Origin: Firm-04 sp964463355
GTDB lineage: Bacteria > Bacillota > Clostridia > Oscillospirales > Ruminococcaceae
DNA: 64,000 bases
NCBI GenBank assembly: GCA_964463355.1
Contig: CAYXBP010000003.1
Coordinates: forward strand, 71,597-135,596
Direction of reading: 5' to 3'
Below the pieces are notes generated by a model, which ran no database searches, was not told where the DNA came from, and was given only the letters and a program-made list of their open reading frames with translations. This document shows, one piece after another, positions 24,258-32,914 of the stretch; positions within the stretch are counted from its first letter, which is position 1, and each line of letters begins with the position of its first letter. The position numbers were made by a program, and so were the translations under genes.

Positions 24258-24956
24258 ATGGCAGAGCATCTGCATGACGGGCATCGGCAACGAATGCGTG
24301 ACCGATTCGTGCGTCATGGTCTGTCTGGATTCAGTGAGCATGAGGTGTTGGAAATGCTGCTGTTCTATGCCATTCCAAGAATCAACACCAATGATATTGC
24401 ACATCGCCTGATCACGCAGTTTGGCAGCCTGTATGGTGTATTATGCGCCGATATGGAGGATTTGCGAAAGGTAAAGGGCGTAACCGAAAATGCTGCAATT
24501 CTGCTGAAAATGCTGCCTGCCATTTACCCCAAATGCCTTCGTGCAAACAACACAGATTGTCCGCTGTATTATCCAGATGACAGTATGCGGTATTTTCAGG
24601 ATGTTTATGCGTTTGATACGGTTGAAGTGCTGCGCATCGCCTGTTTGTATAATGATTTGCGTATCCAAAGCTGCGAGGTGATTGCGCAAGGAAAAATCGC
24701 CCGTGTGGAATCCACTGTGGAAGATATTGTGCGCCATTGTACGCAGTATGATTGTTCAAATGTGATCATTGCGCATAACCACCCAGAAACCACCGCAATG
24801 CCTTCCGCGCAGGATATTGCTTCAACACATCATCTTTTTGAAAAGCTGGATTTTTATAATATCAGCCTCATCGATCACATTATTGTGGGTGCGGATGGCG
24901 AGGCACATTCCATGCGCAAAAGCGGCGTATTTTTGTTTCAATCAGCACGCCTGTAA
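24258..24956 (+). CDS. radC: RadC-family JAB-domain protein
   Basis: 232 aa from ATG 24258 (RBS AAAGGGG, 24244-24250). N-terminal helix-hairpin-helix region (FSEHEVLEMLLFYAIPRINT, then LRKVKGVTENAAILLKM), then a JAB/MPN metalloprotease-like domain with VIIAHNHPETTAMPSAQD carrying the zinc-ligand pattern H-x-H...D (His173, His175, Asp186). The family's name suggests DNA repair, but its function is unproven and some members are linked to mobile DNA. The usual HNHPSG reads HNHPET. It is a single-gene unit with a perfect promoter and its own terminator. Confidence 0.88.
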   Translation: MAEHLHDGHRQRMRDRFVRHGLSGFSEHEVLEMLLFYAIPRINTNDIAHRLITQFGSLYGVLCADMEDLRKVKGVTENAAILLKMLPAIYPKCLRANNTDCPLYYPDDSMRYFQDVYAFDTVEVLRIACLYNDLRIQSCEVIAQGKIARVESTVEDIVRHCTQYDCSNVIIAHNHPETTAMPSAQDIASTHHLFEKLDFYNISLIDHIIVGADGEAHSMRKSGVFLFQSARL

Positions 24957-24994
24957 TTTGCTTTCGTACCGATATCAATCAATAGATAGAAAAG

Positions 24995-25043
24995 AACCGT
25001 CCCTGTGCAGTGTAGCATATGCCACAGGGACGGTTTTGTATTT
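24995..25043. terminator. Terminator between convergent radC-like gene and ispE
   Basis: 13-bp stem AACCGTCCCTGTG (24995-25007) with CACAGGGACGGTT (25023-25035), followed by TTTGTATTT on the plus strand. On the minus strand the tail reads CTTTTCT, so it may stop both directions. Confidence 0.8.
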
Positions 25044-25061
25044 ATATTGCGGTGCTGTATG

Positions 25062-25940
25062 CTATGATTGTATCCGGGCGGTGATGCCCTGCGCAGTCGT
25101 GTGTGTGATACAGGCGAAGGGTAGCCCTGCATTTTGCAATGCTGCAACACAGTTTTGGGCAGCTGTCATATCTGCCATGCCGCAAAATACTGCTGCGCCA
25201 CTGCCTGAAAGCACAGGGTTCGCGCCGTGTTCGCGCATGATTTGACGTATGCTATGGATTTCTGCGTTTTCCGCAACAGCATCAAACGCATTGCCGCAGG
25301 CAGCAAACAATGCATCGGCATCGCCATAAAGATGTCGCATTACAGCGTCTGTGTAAGTCGGCAGCGGTTGCTGCAAAGCATCAATCTGACGGTACGCAGC
25401 GGGGGTTGAGATACCTTCTGTTCCTTTTGCCAGCACGAAAATACGATCCTGTACAGGGGCAAGCGGTGTTAACTGCTCTCCAATACCCTCAGCAAGAACT
25501 GTGCCACCCAGCAAGAAAAACGGTACATCTGCGCCCAGCGATGCTGCAATATCATGCAGTGTTGTATCGTTGACGGGAAGCCCCATTATTCTGCGGATAC
25601 CAAGCAGTGCAGCGGCGCAATCGGCACTACCGCCGCCCATACCCGCCTGTGAGGGAATTCTTTTTTGCAGATGTATTTTCACGCCGCAAGGATGTGCACC
25701 CAACAGCGCAATGGCAGCCTTTGTCACAAGATTATTCGCATCGCAGGGAATCTCCTCTGCATCGCAGGTTAGGGTAAACGGTGTGCTGCTGTCAGTGCGT
25801 GTGATGTGCAGCGTATCATACACGGAAACGGTCTGAAATACGCTGCGCAGTGTATGGTACCCATCGGTGCGCCTGCCTGTAATATCCAGTGAAAGATTGA
25901 TTTTTGCAGGTGCCTGAAGAATCAGCGTATTCTCGTTCAT
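25062..25940 (-). CDS. ispE: 4-diphosphocytidyl-2-C-methyl-D-erythritol kinase
   Basis: GHMP kinase of the MEP isoprenoid pathway. 292 aa. APAKINLSLDITGRRTDGYH near the N-terminus and the ATP-binding glycine loop PSQAGMGGGSADCAAAL (about 95-111) are diagnostic. C-terminal SGSGAAVFCGM matches the third GHMP motif. The ATG overlaps the aminotransferase stop by 4 nt. Last gene of the trmB-ispE operon. Confidence 0.94.
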   Translation of the reverse strand: MNENTLILQAPAKINLSLDITGRRTDGYHTLRSVFQTVSVYDTLHITRTDSSTPFTLTCDAEEIPCDANNLVTKAAIALLGAHPCGVKIHLQKRIPSQAGMGGGSADCAAALLGIRRIMGLPVNDTTLHDIAASLGADVPFFLLGGTVLAEGIGEQLTPLAPVQDRIFVLAKGTEGISTPAAYRQIDALQQPLPTYTDAVMRHLYGDADALFAACGNAFDAVAENAEIHSIRQIMREHGANPVLSGSGAAVFCGMADMTAAQNCVAALQNAGLPFACITHTTAQGITARIQS

Positions 25941-27130
25941 TTTGCTGTTCCTTTTTGCGCGTGCCGCTGGATGAATTGCTCCATACGGTCAGCAGCCTCA
26001 GAAAGATGCTTGAGCGAGTACGCATAGGAGATTCGCACATGGTCTTTTCCGCTTTCACCAAATGCCGAACCCGGTACCACGGCAACTTTTTCCTCATGCA
26101 GCAGCTGCTCGCAGAAGGTTTCATCATCCATGCCAGTAGATGCAACACATGGGAAAAGATAAAACGCACCTGCTGGAGGAAAGCAAGGCAGACCCATTTC
26201 GGCAAATCGTTTTAGCATATAACGGCGACGGTGATCGTATTCCTCAACCATGCGTGATACTTCGTCATTGCAGTGCGTCAAAGCCTCCAGTGCCGCACGT
26301 TGACTGACCATCGGGGCGCACATAATGCCGTATTGGTGAATCTTTAGTGCCTGCTGAATGACTGGTTCAGGGCCTGCCATCCAGCCAAGTCGCCAGCCTG
26401 TCATGGCAAAGGCTTTGGAAAACCCATTTACAACAACAGTACGTTCGTGCATCCCCTCCAAAGTGGCAATGGAGCAATGCTTTGCGCCATAGGTCAATTC
26501 GGAGTAGATCTCGTCAGAAAGCACCATCATATTGGTTTTGCGAATCAACTCCACCAGTGGCAGATAGTCCTCTCTGGTCATAATCGCGCCAGTGGGATTA
26601 TTCGGGTAAGAAAGCACCAGCAGTTTTGCCTTGGGATGTGCCTCCAAAGCAGCCTTTAGGGTATTTGCTGTCAGACGGAATGCGTCCTCGTGACGAGTTG
26701 GCAGTGCAATGGGCACCGCACTTGCCATAGTAACCAACGGTGCATAGCAAACAAAGCAAGGTTCAACAATCAGCACCTCATCGCCGGGATCCAGCAATGA
26801 GCGAAAAGTCAGGTCAACCGCCTCGGAACCGCCCACCGTGATAAACAATTCGTGTGCGGGGTCATAGGTTAGATGATGGCGATGCTGCATAAACCGCGCT
26901 ACTTCCTCACGCAGCTGCATCAGACCACTGTTTGCGCCATATATAATTGCCTGATGTTCCAAGGTATGAATGGCGGCAGAACGAATCGCCCATGGCGTAC
27001 GAAAATCTGGCTCACCCACACCCAAAGAGATGACACCTTCCATAGTTTCTGCCAGGTCAAAAAAGCGACGGATACGCGAAGGAGTAATCGCCTGTGCGCG
27101 CTTGGAAAGAATTTGGTCGTATGCGATCAC
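25937..27130 (-). CDS. Class I/II PLP-dependent aminotransferase
   Basis: 397 aa, fold type I. ISLGVGEPDFRTPW at the N-terminus, SYPNNPTGAI (about 174-183), SDEIYSELTYG with the PLP Asp and Tyr, and VVNGFSKAFAMTGWRLGW, where Lys of SKAFAMTGWR binds PLP. Arg in the C-terminal region (HVRISYAYS) binds the substrate carboxylate. The gene overlaps both its upstream Lrp regulator and downstream ispE by 4 nt. The amino-acid substrate is not readable; Asp, Ala or aromatic keto acids are all possible. The aro operon here has no aminotransferase, so a role with phenylpyruvate is conceivable but only speculation. Confidence 0.9.
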   Translation of the reverse strand: MIAYDQILSKRAQAITPSRIRRFFDLAETMEGVISLGVGEPDFRTPWAIRSAAIHTLEHQAIIYGANSGLMQLREEVARFMQHRHHLTYDPAHELFITVGGSEAVDLTFRSLLDPGDEVLIVEPCFVCYAPLVTMASAVPIALPTRHEDAFRLTANTLKAALEAHPKAKLLVLSYPNNPTGAIMTREDYLPLVELIRKTNMMVLSDEIYSELTYGAKHCSIATLEGMHERTVVVNGFSKAFAMTGWRLGWMAGPEPVIQQALKIHQYGIMCAPMVSQRAALEALTHCNDEVSRMVEEYDHRRRYMLKRFAEMGLPCFPPAGAFYLFPCVASTGMDDETFCEQLLHEEKVAVVPGSAFGESGKDHVRISYAYSLKHLSEAADRMEQFIQRHAQKGTAK

Positions 27131-27603
27131 GAAACAACGCTCCTCTCGTCATGCGGCTCTTCGATAATCAGAATGCCCTTTTCCTTGTAACGCTTGAGTA
27201 CGAAATGCGTTGCTGTTGAAAGCACGCCATCCAGCGTGGAAAGACGCTGTGCCACAAATGCGGCAATATCGCGCAGATTGGTGCCTCGCACGGTCAGTCC
27301 CAGATCATAGCCACCTGACATCAGTGTGACAGATTCCACCTCGGGGTAAGCTGTGATGATGCGTGCGATCTCCTCAAAGCCGCAATCGGGCTTAGGGGTA
27401 ACCTTCAATTCAATGTATGCGCTTACTGTATCGTGATCAGCCAGTTCATCATCAACAATCACGCTGTAGCCGCGAATGATGCCATCATGTTCCATCTTTG
27501 TGATCATTTCGGCGATCTCCGCCTCGGTGTGTCCAGTCATAGCAGCGATTTCCGCATTGGAAAGTCTTGCGTTCTGTTTCAGAAGTGTTAAAATTTCTTT
27601 CAT
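27127..27603 (-). CDS. Lrp/AsnC-family transcriptional regulator
   Basis: 158 aa from ATG 27603, preceded by GAGGAG at 8-nt spacing; an ATG at 27630 lacks an RBS. N-terminal helix-turn-helix (LLKQNARLSNAEIAAMTGHT) and a C-terminal RAM/ligand-binding domain (AYIELKVTPKP, VTLMSGGYDLGLTVRG). The stop overlaps the aminotransferase start by 4 nt, so the pair is probably a conserved regulator-enzyme unit in which the Lrp protein senses an amino acid handled by the enzyme. The ligand is unknown. Confidence 0.9.
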   Translation of the reverse strand: MKEILTLLKQNARLSNAEIAAMTGHTEAEIAEMITKMEHDGIIRGYSVIVDDELADHDTVSAYIELKVTPKPDCGFEEIARIITAYPEVESVTLMSGGYDLGLTVRGTNLRDIAAFVAQRLSTLDGVLSTATHFVLKRYKEKGILIIEEPHDERSVVS

Positions 27604-27626
27604 GATAATAGCTCCTCTCGTATGAT

Positions 27627-28913
27627 TCATAGATATGCGGCAAAGCGGTCATCTGCGTAACGGATCACGCCGCCAACAATAGTAACCTGGTTTTTGCCCT
27701 TGAGCTTCATGCCCTGAAAGGCAGTGTTATGGGATTTAGAATGCAGCTTTGCAGGATCCACTACCCATTCCTTTTCAGTATCCACCAGAATGATGTCGGC
27801 TGCTGCACCTTCTGCAATGCCCTCTGCGGGCAAATGCAGAATGCTCCGCGGATGATCGTACATCATGGCAATGATTTGCTGCAAGCTGACAAGCCCCGTG
27901 TGGTACAATGCCGTCAGTGTGGCAGACAAGGAGGTTTCCAAGCCAACAACGCCGTTGGGGGCCTTTTCAAAATCCGCTTTTTCGTAAGACGCATGGGGGG
28001 CATGGTCGGTGATGATACAATCCACAGTGCCGTCCAAAATGCCTTCAATCATGGCTTTAACATCATCGGCAGTACGCAGTGGCGGATTCATGCGATAGTT
28101 TGCGTCACGGCTCAGCAGCTTTTCATCGGTGAGCATAAAGTAGTGAGGCGCAGTTTCACAGGTAACAGCTACGCCCTCTGCCTTTGCCGCGCGAATGGTT
28201 GCCATGCTGCCTCTGGTGCTGACATGGCAGATGTGAATGGGCACATGGTTCTTCTTTGCGAGTGCGATTTCTCTTGCAGTGATGCTGTCTTCGGATGCTC
28301 TGTCCATGCCCTTTACACCTAAACGTGCTGAAATTTCTCCCTTGTTGATGATGCCGCCGTTGATGATATCCAGATTCTCACAATGCGATACGATCGGGAT
28401 GCCGTATCCTGCCGCCTGAATCATAGCCTGTTCCATCAGTGCAGTATCGGCAACGGGTCTACCATCATCGGAAAGAGCAGTGACGCCAGCCATCTGCAAT
28501 GCGCCATAATCTGCCAGTGCCTTGCCCTGCATTTTCTGCGTCAGGCAACCCGTTTGATACACATGAATGCCGCAATGTTCGGCGCGCGAGAGAAACGCTT
28601 CAACGGTATCGGCATTATCCATAGGCGGAACAGTGTTCGGCATACACAATACGCCTGTTATGCCGCCCGCAAGTGCCGCAGCAGTACCGCTTTGCAGATC
28701 CTCTTTATGGGTCTGCCCAGGATCACGAAAATGCACGTGCATATCAAATAGACCTGGCATAGCGGTCAGACCAGTGCCGTCGATTTCGATATCAGCTGTT
28801 GCGGCAAGCGTCGTACCGATGGCAGCAATCTTGCCCTCTTGCAGTAAAATATCGCAGATGCTGTCACGGTTTGCATCTACAGCGCGCACATTGCGAATAC
28901 AAAGAGAACGCAT
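27627..28913 (-). CDS. pyrC: Dihydroorotase
   Basis: Third step of de novo pyrimidine synthesis. 428 aa from ATG 28913, placed 8 nt after AAGGAG; the frame could also begin at a GTG three codons earlier, but that overlaps the RBS. Zinc ligands in DMHVHFRDPG (about 55-64), LCMPNTVPPMDN, and the C-terminal TDHAPHASYEKA loop identify a type I enzyme. No other pyr gene is in the window, so pyrimidine genes are dispersed. Confidence 0.93.
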   Translation of the reverse strand: MRSLCIRNVRAVDANRDSICDILLQEGKIAAIGTTLAATADIEIDGTGLTAMPGLFDMHVHFRDPGQTHKEDLQSGTAAALAGGITGVLCMPNTVPPMDNADTVEAFLSRAEHCGIHVYQTGCLTQKMQGKALADYGALQMAGVTALSDDGRPVADTALMEQAMIQAAGYGIPIVSHCENLDIINGGIINKGEISARLGVKGMDRASEDSITAREIALAKKNHVPIHICHVSTRGSMATIRAAKAEGVAVTCETAPHYFMLTDEKLLSRDANYRMNPPLRTADDVKAMIEGILDGTVDCIITDHAPHASYEKADFEKAPNGVVGLETSLSATLTALYHTGLVSLQQIIAMMYDHPRSILHLPAEGIAEGAAADIILVDTEKEWVVDPAKLHSKSHNTAFQGMKLKGKNQVTIVGGVIRYADDRFAAYL

Positions 28914-28931
28914 GGCAGTCACTCCTTTTAT

Positions 28932-29135
28932 TTATTTCAGTTTTTTGCGAAAAAGGCGTTCTTTCACCTTACGAATGGCATAAGCTTTCAGTGTCTTGAC
29001 CGCCTGCTTGCCCACCTGTTTTGTCACCGCAGTGTGCAGGGGAACCTGCTCGTCCTTGGTATCGCTTCGCAGCGTGCCGTAGCCAAAGCTGATAAACTGC
29101 CGCTTTTTTGGCGATTGAAAAATCCACTGGGGCAT
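28932..29135 (-). CDS. Small basic protein of 67 aa, unknown function
   Basis: ATG at 29135 follows AAGGGAGGGG at good spacing, 16 nt after trmB. The product is strongly basic, with a C-terminus of alternating Lys/Arg (KAYAIRKVKERLFRKKLK) that could bind RNA or membranes. No family recognised. It sits between trmB and pyrC in the same orientation, and its stop lies just before the pyrC RBS, so it is part of the operon. Confidence 0.6.
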   Translation of the reverse strand: MPQWIFQSPKKRQFISFGYGTLRSDTKDEQVPLHTAVTKQVGKQAVKTLKAYAIRKVKERLFRKKLK

Positions 29136-29151
29136 AGCTGACCCCTCCCTT

Positions 29152-29823
29152 TTACTTCTGTGCTTCGTTTTTGGGCGGTATAGCGATCAGAAATTTGATG
29201 GTTTTGCCTTCCGCTGTGAACATATTTTCATGCTCGGTGCGGATATTATCCATCGGCTCGTTTGCGTGCAAATCCTCAGTGCGGTAAAGAATCTGCCAGC
29301 CACACTCTTCAAAATACTGCACCGATTCATGAAACAAATCATCATCATCGGTTTTGAAATGCAGCTCACCGTGCAGAATTGCCTGATACTGCACAAGCTG
29401 TCTGGGATGTGTCAGACGGCGTTTTTTATGGCTGGGCTTCGGCCAGGGGTTGCAGAAATTGATGTAGATGCGGTCTACGCCATCTTCTGGTGCAAGCACT
29501 TCAGAAACGCGTTCGATGTTTAAAATGGCAAGGCGAATGTTATCGATCTCTCTGCCAGCCTCTGCAAAAGCGGCTTCTGTCTTGCGCTTTGCCATGCCAA
29601 GCATCTCATTCTTGATATCCAGTGCCAGATAGTTGTTTTCTGGGCGGCGTACTGCTGCCTGTGATACCCATCCGCCCTTACCGCAGCCAAGCTCCACATA
29701 AAAGGGCTGTTCGGGGCGTGCAAACTGTGTTCGCCACTGTCCACGCAGCGCAAAGGCATCATTCATGCAGAATTCTGCTGCTTCCAGTTCTGGTTTTGCC
29801 CACGGCTTGTGTCGGATTCTCAT
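29152..29823 (-). CDS. trmB: tRNA (guanine-N7-)-methyltransferase
   Basis: SAM-dependent m7G46 methylation of tRNA. 223 aa. YVELGCGKGGWVSQ is the SAM-binding motif; IYINFCNPWPKPSHKKRRL is the TrmB-specific catalytic signature. RBS AAGGAG lies 8 nt before the ATG. First gene of the operon, with its own promoter. Confidence 0.94.
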   Translation of the reverse strand: MRIRHKPWAKPELEAAEFCMNDAFALRGQWRTQFARPEQPFYVELGCGKGGWVSQAAVRRPENNYLALDIKNEMLGMAKRKTEAAFAEAGREIDNIRLAILNIERVSEVLAPEDGVDRIYINFCNPWPKPSHKKRRLTHPRQLVQYQAILHGELHFKTDDDDLFHESVQYFEECGWQILYRTEDLHANEPMDNIRTEHENMFTAEGKTIKFLIAIPPKNEAQK

Positions 29824-29866
29824 AGCATATACTCCTTGTTTTTGACGTCATCATTCGTTTTCATTT

Positions 29867-29895
29867 ATTATAGCACGTTTCAATGAAAAATGCAA
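29867..29895 (-). promoter_or_regulatory. Promoter of the trmB-ispE operon
   Basis: Minus strand TTGCAT (29895-29890), 17-bp spacer, TATAAT (29872-29867) with an extended TGC. Its -35 lies one base from the -35 of the divergent promoter at 29897. Confidence 0.7.
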
Positions 29896-29896
29896 C

Positions 29897-29925
29897 TTGA
29901 CATTCTATAAGATTTGCAATATAAT
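29897..29925 (+). promoter_or_regulatory. Promoter of the esterase-sigma factor operon
   Basis: TTGACA (29897-29902), 17-bp spacer, TATAAT (29920-29925): perfect consensus, back to back with the trmB promoter. Confidence 0.85.
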
Positions 29926-29973
29926 GTAGAGGATACAGTATACATCAATTTCACATCCAAAGGAGAATGCCCC

Positions 29974-30801
29974 ATGGCTTCCGTTGTGATCACGCCCCCA
30001 TATGCCAAGGCAGGCTTGCAGCCTCCGGAGCAGCCTGCAACGCTGACCCCCATATACATTGCGTTTTCGGAAGAAAATGGAAAAAAGTGTCGTCCCGCGG
30101 TGATTATCTGTCCTGGTGGCGGCTACGATTATTGTTCTGAGCGTGAGGCTCTACCTGTAGCATATCGCTTTGCAGGATATGGCGTGCAGGCATTTGTTCT
30201 GCAATACAGTACCTACCGCAAGCCATTTCCCATGGCATTGATAGAGCTTGCCGCAGCGGTTGCTTATGTGCGTAATCATGCAGCCGAACTGGAAGTTGAT
30301 CCTGATCGCATTGCGGTATGCGGTTTTTCCGCAGGAGGACATCTCGCAGCAAGTCTTGCCGTGCATTGGAATCATGCGTGGCTGAAAGAAATTTTGGGTG
30401 ATGGGGAAGCCTATCGTCCCAATGCACAGATCCTTTGCTACCCTGTTATCACGGCAGGGGCATATACCCATCAGGGTTCCATTGAAAATCTCATTGGTAC
30501 ATCTCCCACGGAGGAGCAGCGCGCTCTGGTTGCACTGGAACAGCAGATCGACTGCGATACACCCCCTGCATTTTTGTGGCATACCAGTGATGACGGCTGT
30601 GTTTCCGTACGCAACAGTTTGGATTACATCAATGGGCTTGCCGCGCAAGGAATCCGCTTTGAGGCGCATATCTATCCTATGGGCGGTCATGGACTTTCCC
30701 TCTCAGATGAAACCACCATGTCTGGCCCATGGCATGATAACCCCGCCTGCGCACCATGGTTTGATTCCTGTATTGCGTGGATTCGTCGCGCGTACCGATG
30801 A
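29974..30801 (+). CDS. Alpha/beta hydrolase (esterase/lipase-type)
   Basis: 275 aa from ATG 29974 (RBS AAAGGAG). VIICPGGGYDYCSEREA contains the oxyanion-hole HGGG-like motif as GGGY. CGFSAGGHLAASL is the GxSxG nucleophile elbow (Ser near 128). An Asp in HTSDDGCV and His in GGHGLS complete a triad. This resembles the acetyl-xylan-esterase-like and carboxylesterase groups of gut fibre degraders. No signal peptide, so it acts inside the cell, perhaps on imported acetylated oligosaccharides; the substrate is inferred only from organism type. Confidence 0.82.
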   Translation: MASVVITPPYAKAGLQPPEQPATLTPIYIAFSEENGKKCRPAVIICPGGGYDYCSEREALPVAYRFAGYGVQAFVLQYSTYRKPFPMALIELAAAVAYVRNHAAELEVDPDRIAVCGFSAGGHLAASLAVHWNHAWLKEILGDGEAYRPNAQILCYPVITAGAYTHQGSIENLIGTSPTEEQRALVALEQQIDCDTPPAFLWHTSDDGCVSVRNSLDYINGLAAQGIRFEAHIYPMGGHGLSLSDETTMSGPWHDNPACAPWFDSCIAWIRRAYR

Positions 30802-30820
30802 ACAAAAGGAGCATATCGTG

Positions 30821-30865
30821 ATGAACCTGAATATGACCTCAGCGGCGGTATTTGCACTGCCATGA
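30821..30865 (+). CDS. 14-codon mini-ORF coupling to the membrane glycosyltransferase
   Basis: ATG at 30821 follows AAAAGGAG (30805-30812) and encodes MNLNMTSAAVFALP, stopping at TGA 30863-30865. That stop overlaps the next gene's ATG (30862) as ATGA. The next gene has no RBS of its own, so the mini-ORF probably delivers ribosomes to it by termination-reinitiation. The peptide sequence itself need not matter. Confidence 0.5.
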   Translation: MNLNMTSAAVFALP

Positions 30866-32388
30866 TACGCAATCACCAATGGAAACAGCTGCGCTACCTC
30901 TGCGGAGCAATCATGCTTGCCACACTGCTGATGACTTTTGGATCTATGACCTCATTTTTGTTCCCGCTGCACACTGGCGTGGATCAGAATTGCTTTCTCA
31001 CCGTGGCAAAGGCAATGCTTGATGGAAAAGTCCTCTATGCCGATATTTACGAGCAGAAAGGCCCGCTGCTGTATGCGCTGCATCTGCCTGCTGCATTGCT
31101 GCCACAGGGGAGATTTTTCGGTGTATATCTGGTGCAGATTGCTTGTTGGGTGTGGATTTTGTACGAAATCTACTGCATTGCAAAACTGTATCTCTCCCAC
31201 AAGGAGAGCCTGCTTGCCGCCGCAATCAGTGCGCTGGTGATTATAACAGCGTTCTGTTACAGTCGTGGTGACAATGCCGAAGAATTTTGCCTGCCTATGG
31301 TGCTTTCCTCTCTGTATGATTTACTGGATGTGTTTCAGCGGCAGGGGCGTGTCCGCAAAGGGTTGATCTTCAAAAACGGCATATTTGCTGGATGCGTGCT
31401 GTGGATCAAGTTTACCATGCTTGGGTTTTACATCGGGTGGTGTCTGCTGATTGGGCTATATTGCTGGAGAAAGCACGGATTTTTCTCTGCTTGCCGTGCA
31501 GCACTGCTTGTGCTTGGTGGAATGCTTCTTGCAACGCTGCCTTGGCTGATTTATTTTATTGCTAATGATGCCGTCAGTGAGTGGATGTATGTATATTTCT
31601 ACTCGAATATTGCCCTGTATCCACGAAAAATTACAATTTGGCAGCGTATTGCAGATTTTTTCACAAAGGATCTTTTGTGGAACCCAGTGATGATGCCTAT
31701 TGTGTTGTTTGGCGCAGTATATCATGGAAAAGCAAGGGCGTTGGCGGCAAACTGCTTCAGCCGATGGACAGTGCCCGTTACGCTGATATTGACTTATGTG
31801 TTTGTATTCATCGGCGGCGTACGGTATCGGTACTATCTGCTGATTCTTGGAGCATTTGTGCCCTTTGGCGTGATCGCCATTTTGCATATGACCCAATCTC
31901 TGCGCAGAAAATATACTCCCGACCGTTTCGGCAGCGTCGCGTTGGCTGGTGGGTATCTCGCGGTACTGATCGCGGCAGGAAATTGCCTGTATTTTATCGG
32001 CAAGCCGCATTCATATTACCCGCAGGTAAAGTTTGCACAGGTGATGGCATCAACCCCTGGTGCAACGCTATTGAATTATGGCTTTCTGGATGGCGGATAC
32101 TACCTCATGAGTGGTTCCCCGATGCCAGAAAGTGATTTCTTCTGCCGATTGAATATCCCACGGGAGGCATTGCCCCTGATGTATGAGGAGCAAGAGCGAC
32201 TGATCACCGAACAGGCAACCGATTATGTGGTGATCCGTTGGACGCTTGATGCACGCATGGAGGATACTTACAGCTTTACAGGACTATATGAAAACTACCG
32301 TTTGGTGGCAACAGCCACTGAACCACATGACGAATACTGTTATGGGCTGTGGAAAAAGAAGGAGTCAACTACAGAGCAAGGCAGGTGA
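30862..32388 (+). CDS. Polytopic membrane glycosyltransferase, GT39/PMT-like
   Basis: 508 aa with about ten hydrophobic helices. The first outer loop reads GVDQNCFLTVAKAML...VLYADIYEQKGPLLYALH, close to the acidic catalytic loop of PMT/ArnT-like polyprenyl-phosphate-sugar transferases (G-x-D, then YxDxxExKGPLLY). It probably moves a lipid-linked sugar onto a surface acceptor outside the membrane; donor and acceptor are unknown. Translation appears coupled to the preceding mini-ORF. The last residues (WKKKEST) are cytoplasmic, and the sigma-factor ORF begins 4 nt after the stop. Confidence 0.8.
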   Translation: MIRNHQWKQLRYLCGAIMLATLLMTFGSMTSFLFPLHTGVDQNCFLTVAKAMLDGKVLYADIYEQKGPLLYALHLPAALLPQGRFFGVYLVQIACWVWILYEIYCIAKLYLSHKESLLAAAISALVIITAFCYSRGDNAEEFCLPMVLSSLYDLLDVFQRQGRVRKGLIFKNGIFAGCVLWIKFTMLGFYIGWCLLIGLYCWRKHGFFSACRAALLVLGGMLLATLPWLIYFIANDAVSEWMYVYFYSNIALYPRKITIWQRIADFFTKDLLWNPVMMPIVLFGAVYHGKARALAANCFSRWTVPVTLILTYVFVFIGGVRYRYYLLILGAFVPFGVIAILHMTQSLRRKYTPDRFGSVALAGGYLAVLIAAGNCLYFIGKPHSYYPQVKFAQVMASTPGATLLNYGFLDGGYYLMSGSPMPESDFFCRLNIPREALPLMYEEQERLITEQATDYVVIRWTLDARMEDTYSFTGLYENYRLVATATEPHDEYCYGLWKKKESTTEQGR

Positions 32389-32392
32389 AAGG

Positions 32393-32914
32393 ATGGGCAA
32401 TTCAAGCCAATGTCAGAAGATCATACAGACATATTACACTCCCATATATCGCTACTGTTACGCTTCCCTTGCGTATGATGCTGTGGCTGCCGAGGACTGT
32501 ACACAGGAAGTGTTTCTGGTTTTTATTCAGAAGCAGCATACGCTGGATTTGACCACTGCCATTTTGCCGTGGTTGTATACAACCGCTAAAATTGTGGTAA
32601 ATAACTATTGTAAAAAGAATCCGAGCCATGATGACTTGCAGGATGCCGAGAAAGTGGAGGATCCTGCGTGTAGGGCAAGGCTTCAATGCGCTGTGCTGCG
32701 CAGTTACCTGACAGAAGAAGAATATCGCTTGCTGTATGATTACTATAACACAGGGTACGCTGATCATAGCGCGGTTGCCAGACAATACGGTTTACAAATC
32801 TCACAGTTGTATGAAAAAGTCCGCTATATCAAACGAAAATTAAAACACTTTTCGCCTGCTAAGAATCAAAGTGCTTCAAAGAATAAAAACGGAGGGGATG
32901 AAAATGGAAAATAA
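32393..32914 (+). CDS. ECF-like sigma-70 family factor
   Basis: 173 aa from ATG 32393. Residues 5-65 match sigma region 2 (IYRYCYASLAYDAVAAEDCTQEVF), with the core-binding and -10 recognition helices. Region 4 is recognisable but weak (YLTEEEYRLLYDYYNTG...VARQYGLQISQLYEKVRYIKRKL). The RBS is AGGTGAAAGG, close to the ATG. It overlaps the membrane protein at 32904 by 11 nt, the usual sigma/anti-sigma arrangement. Its target promoters are unknown; the operon itself has a sigma-A promoter. Confidence 0.8.
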   Translation: MGNSSQCQKIIQTYYTPIYRYCYASLAYDAVAAEDCTQEVFLVFIQKQHTLDLTTAILPWLYTTAKIVVNNYCKKNPSHDDLQDAEKVEDPACRARLQCAVLRSYLTEEEYRLLYDYYNTGYADHSAVARQYGLQISQLYEKVRYIKRKLKHFSPAKNQSASKNKNGGDENGK

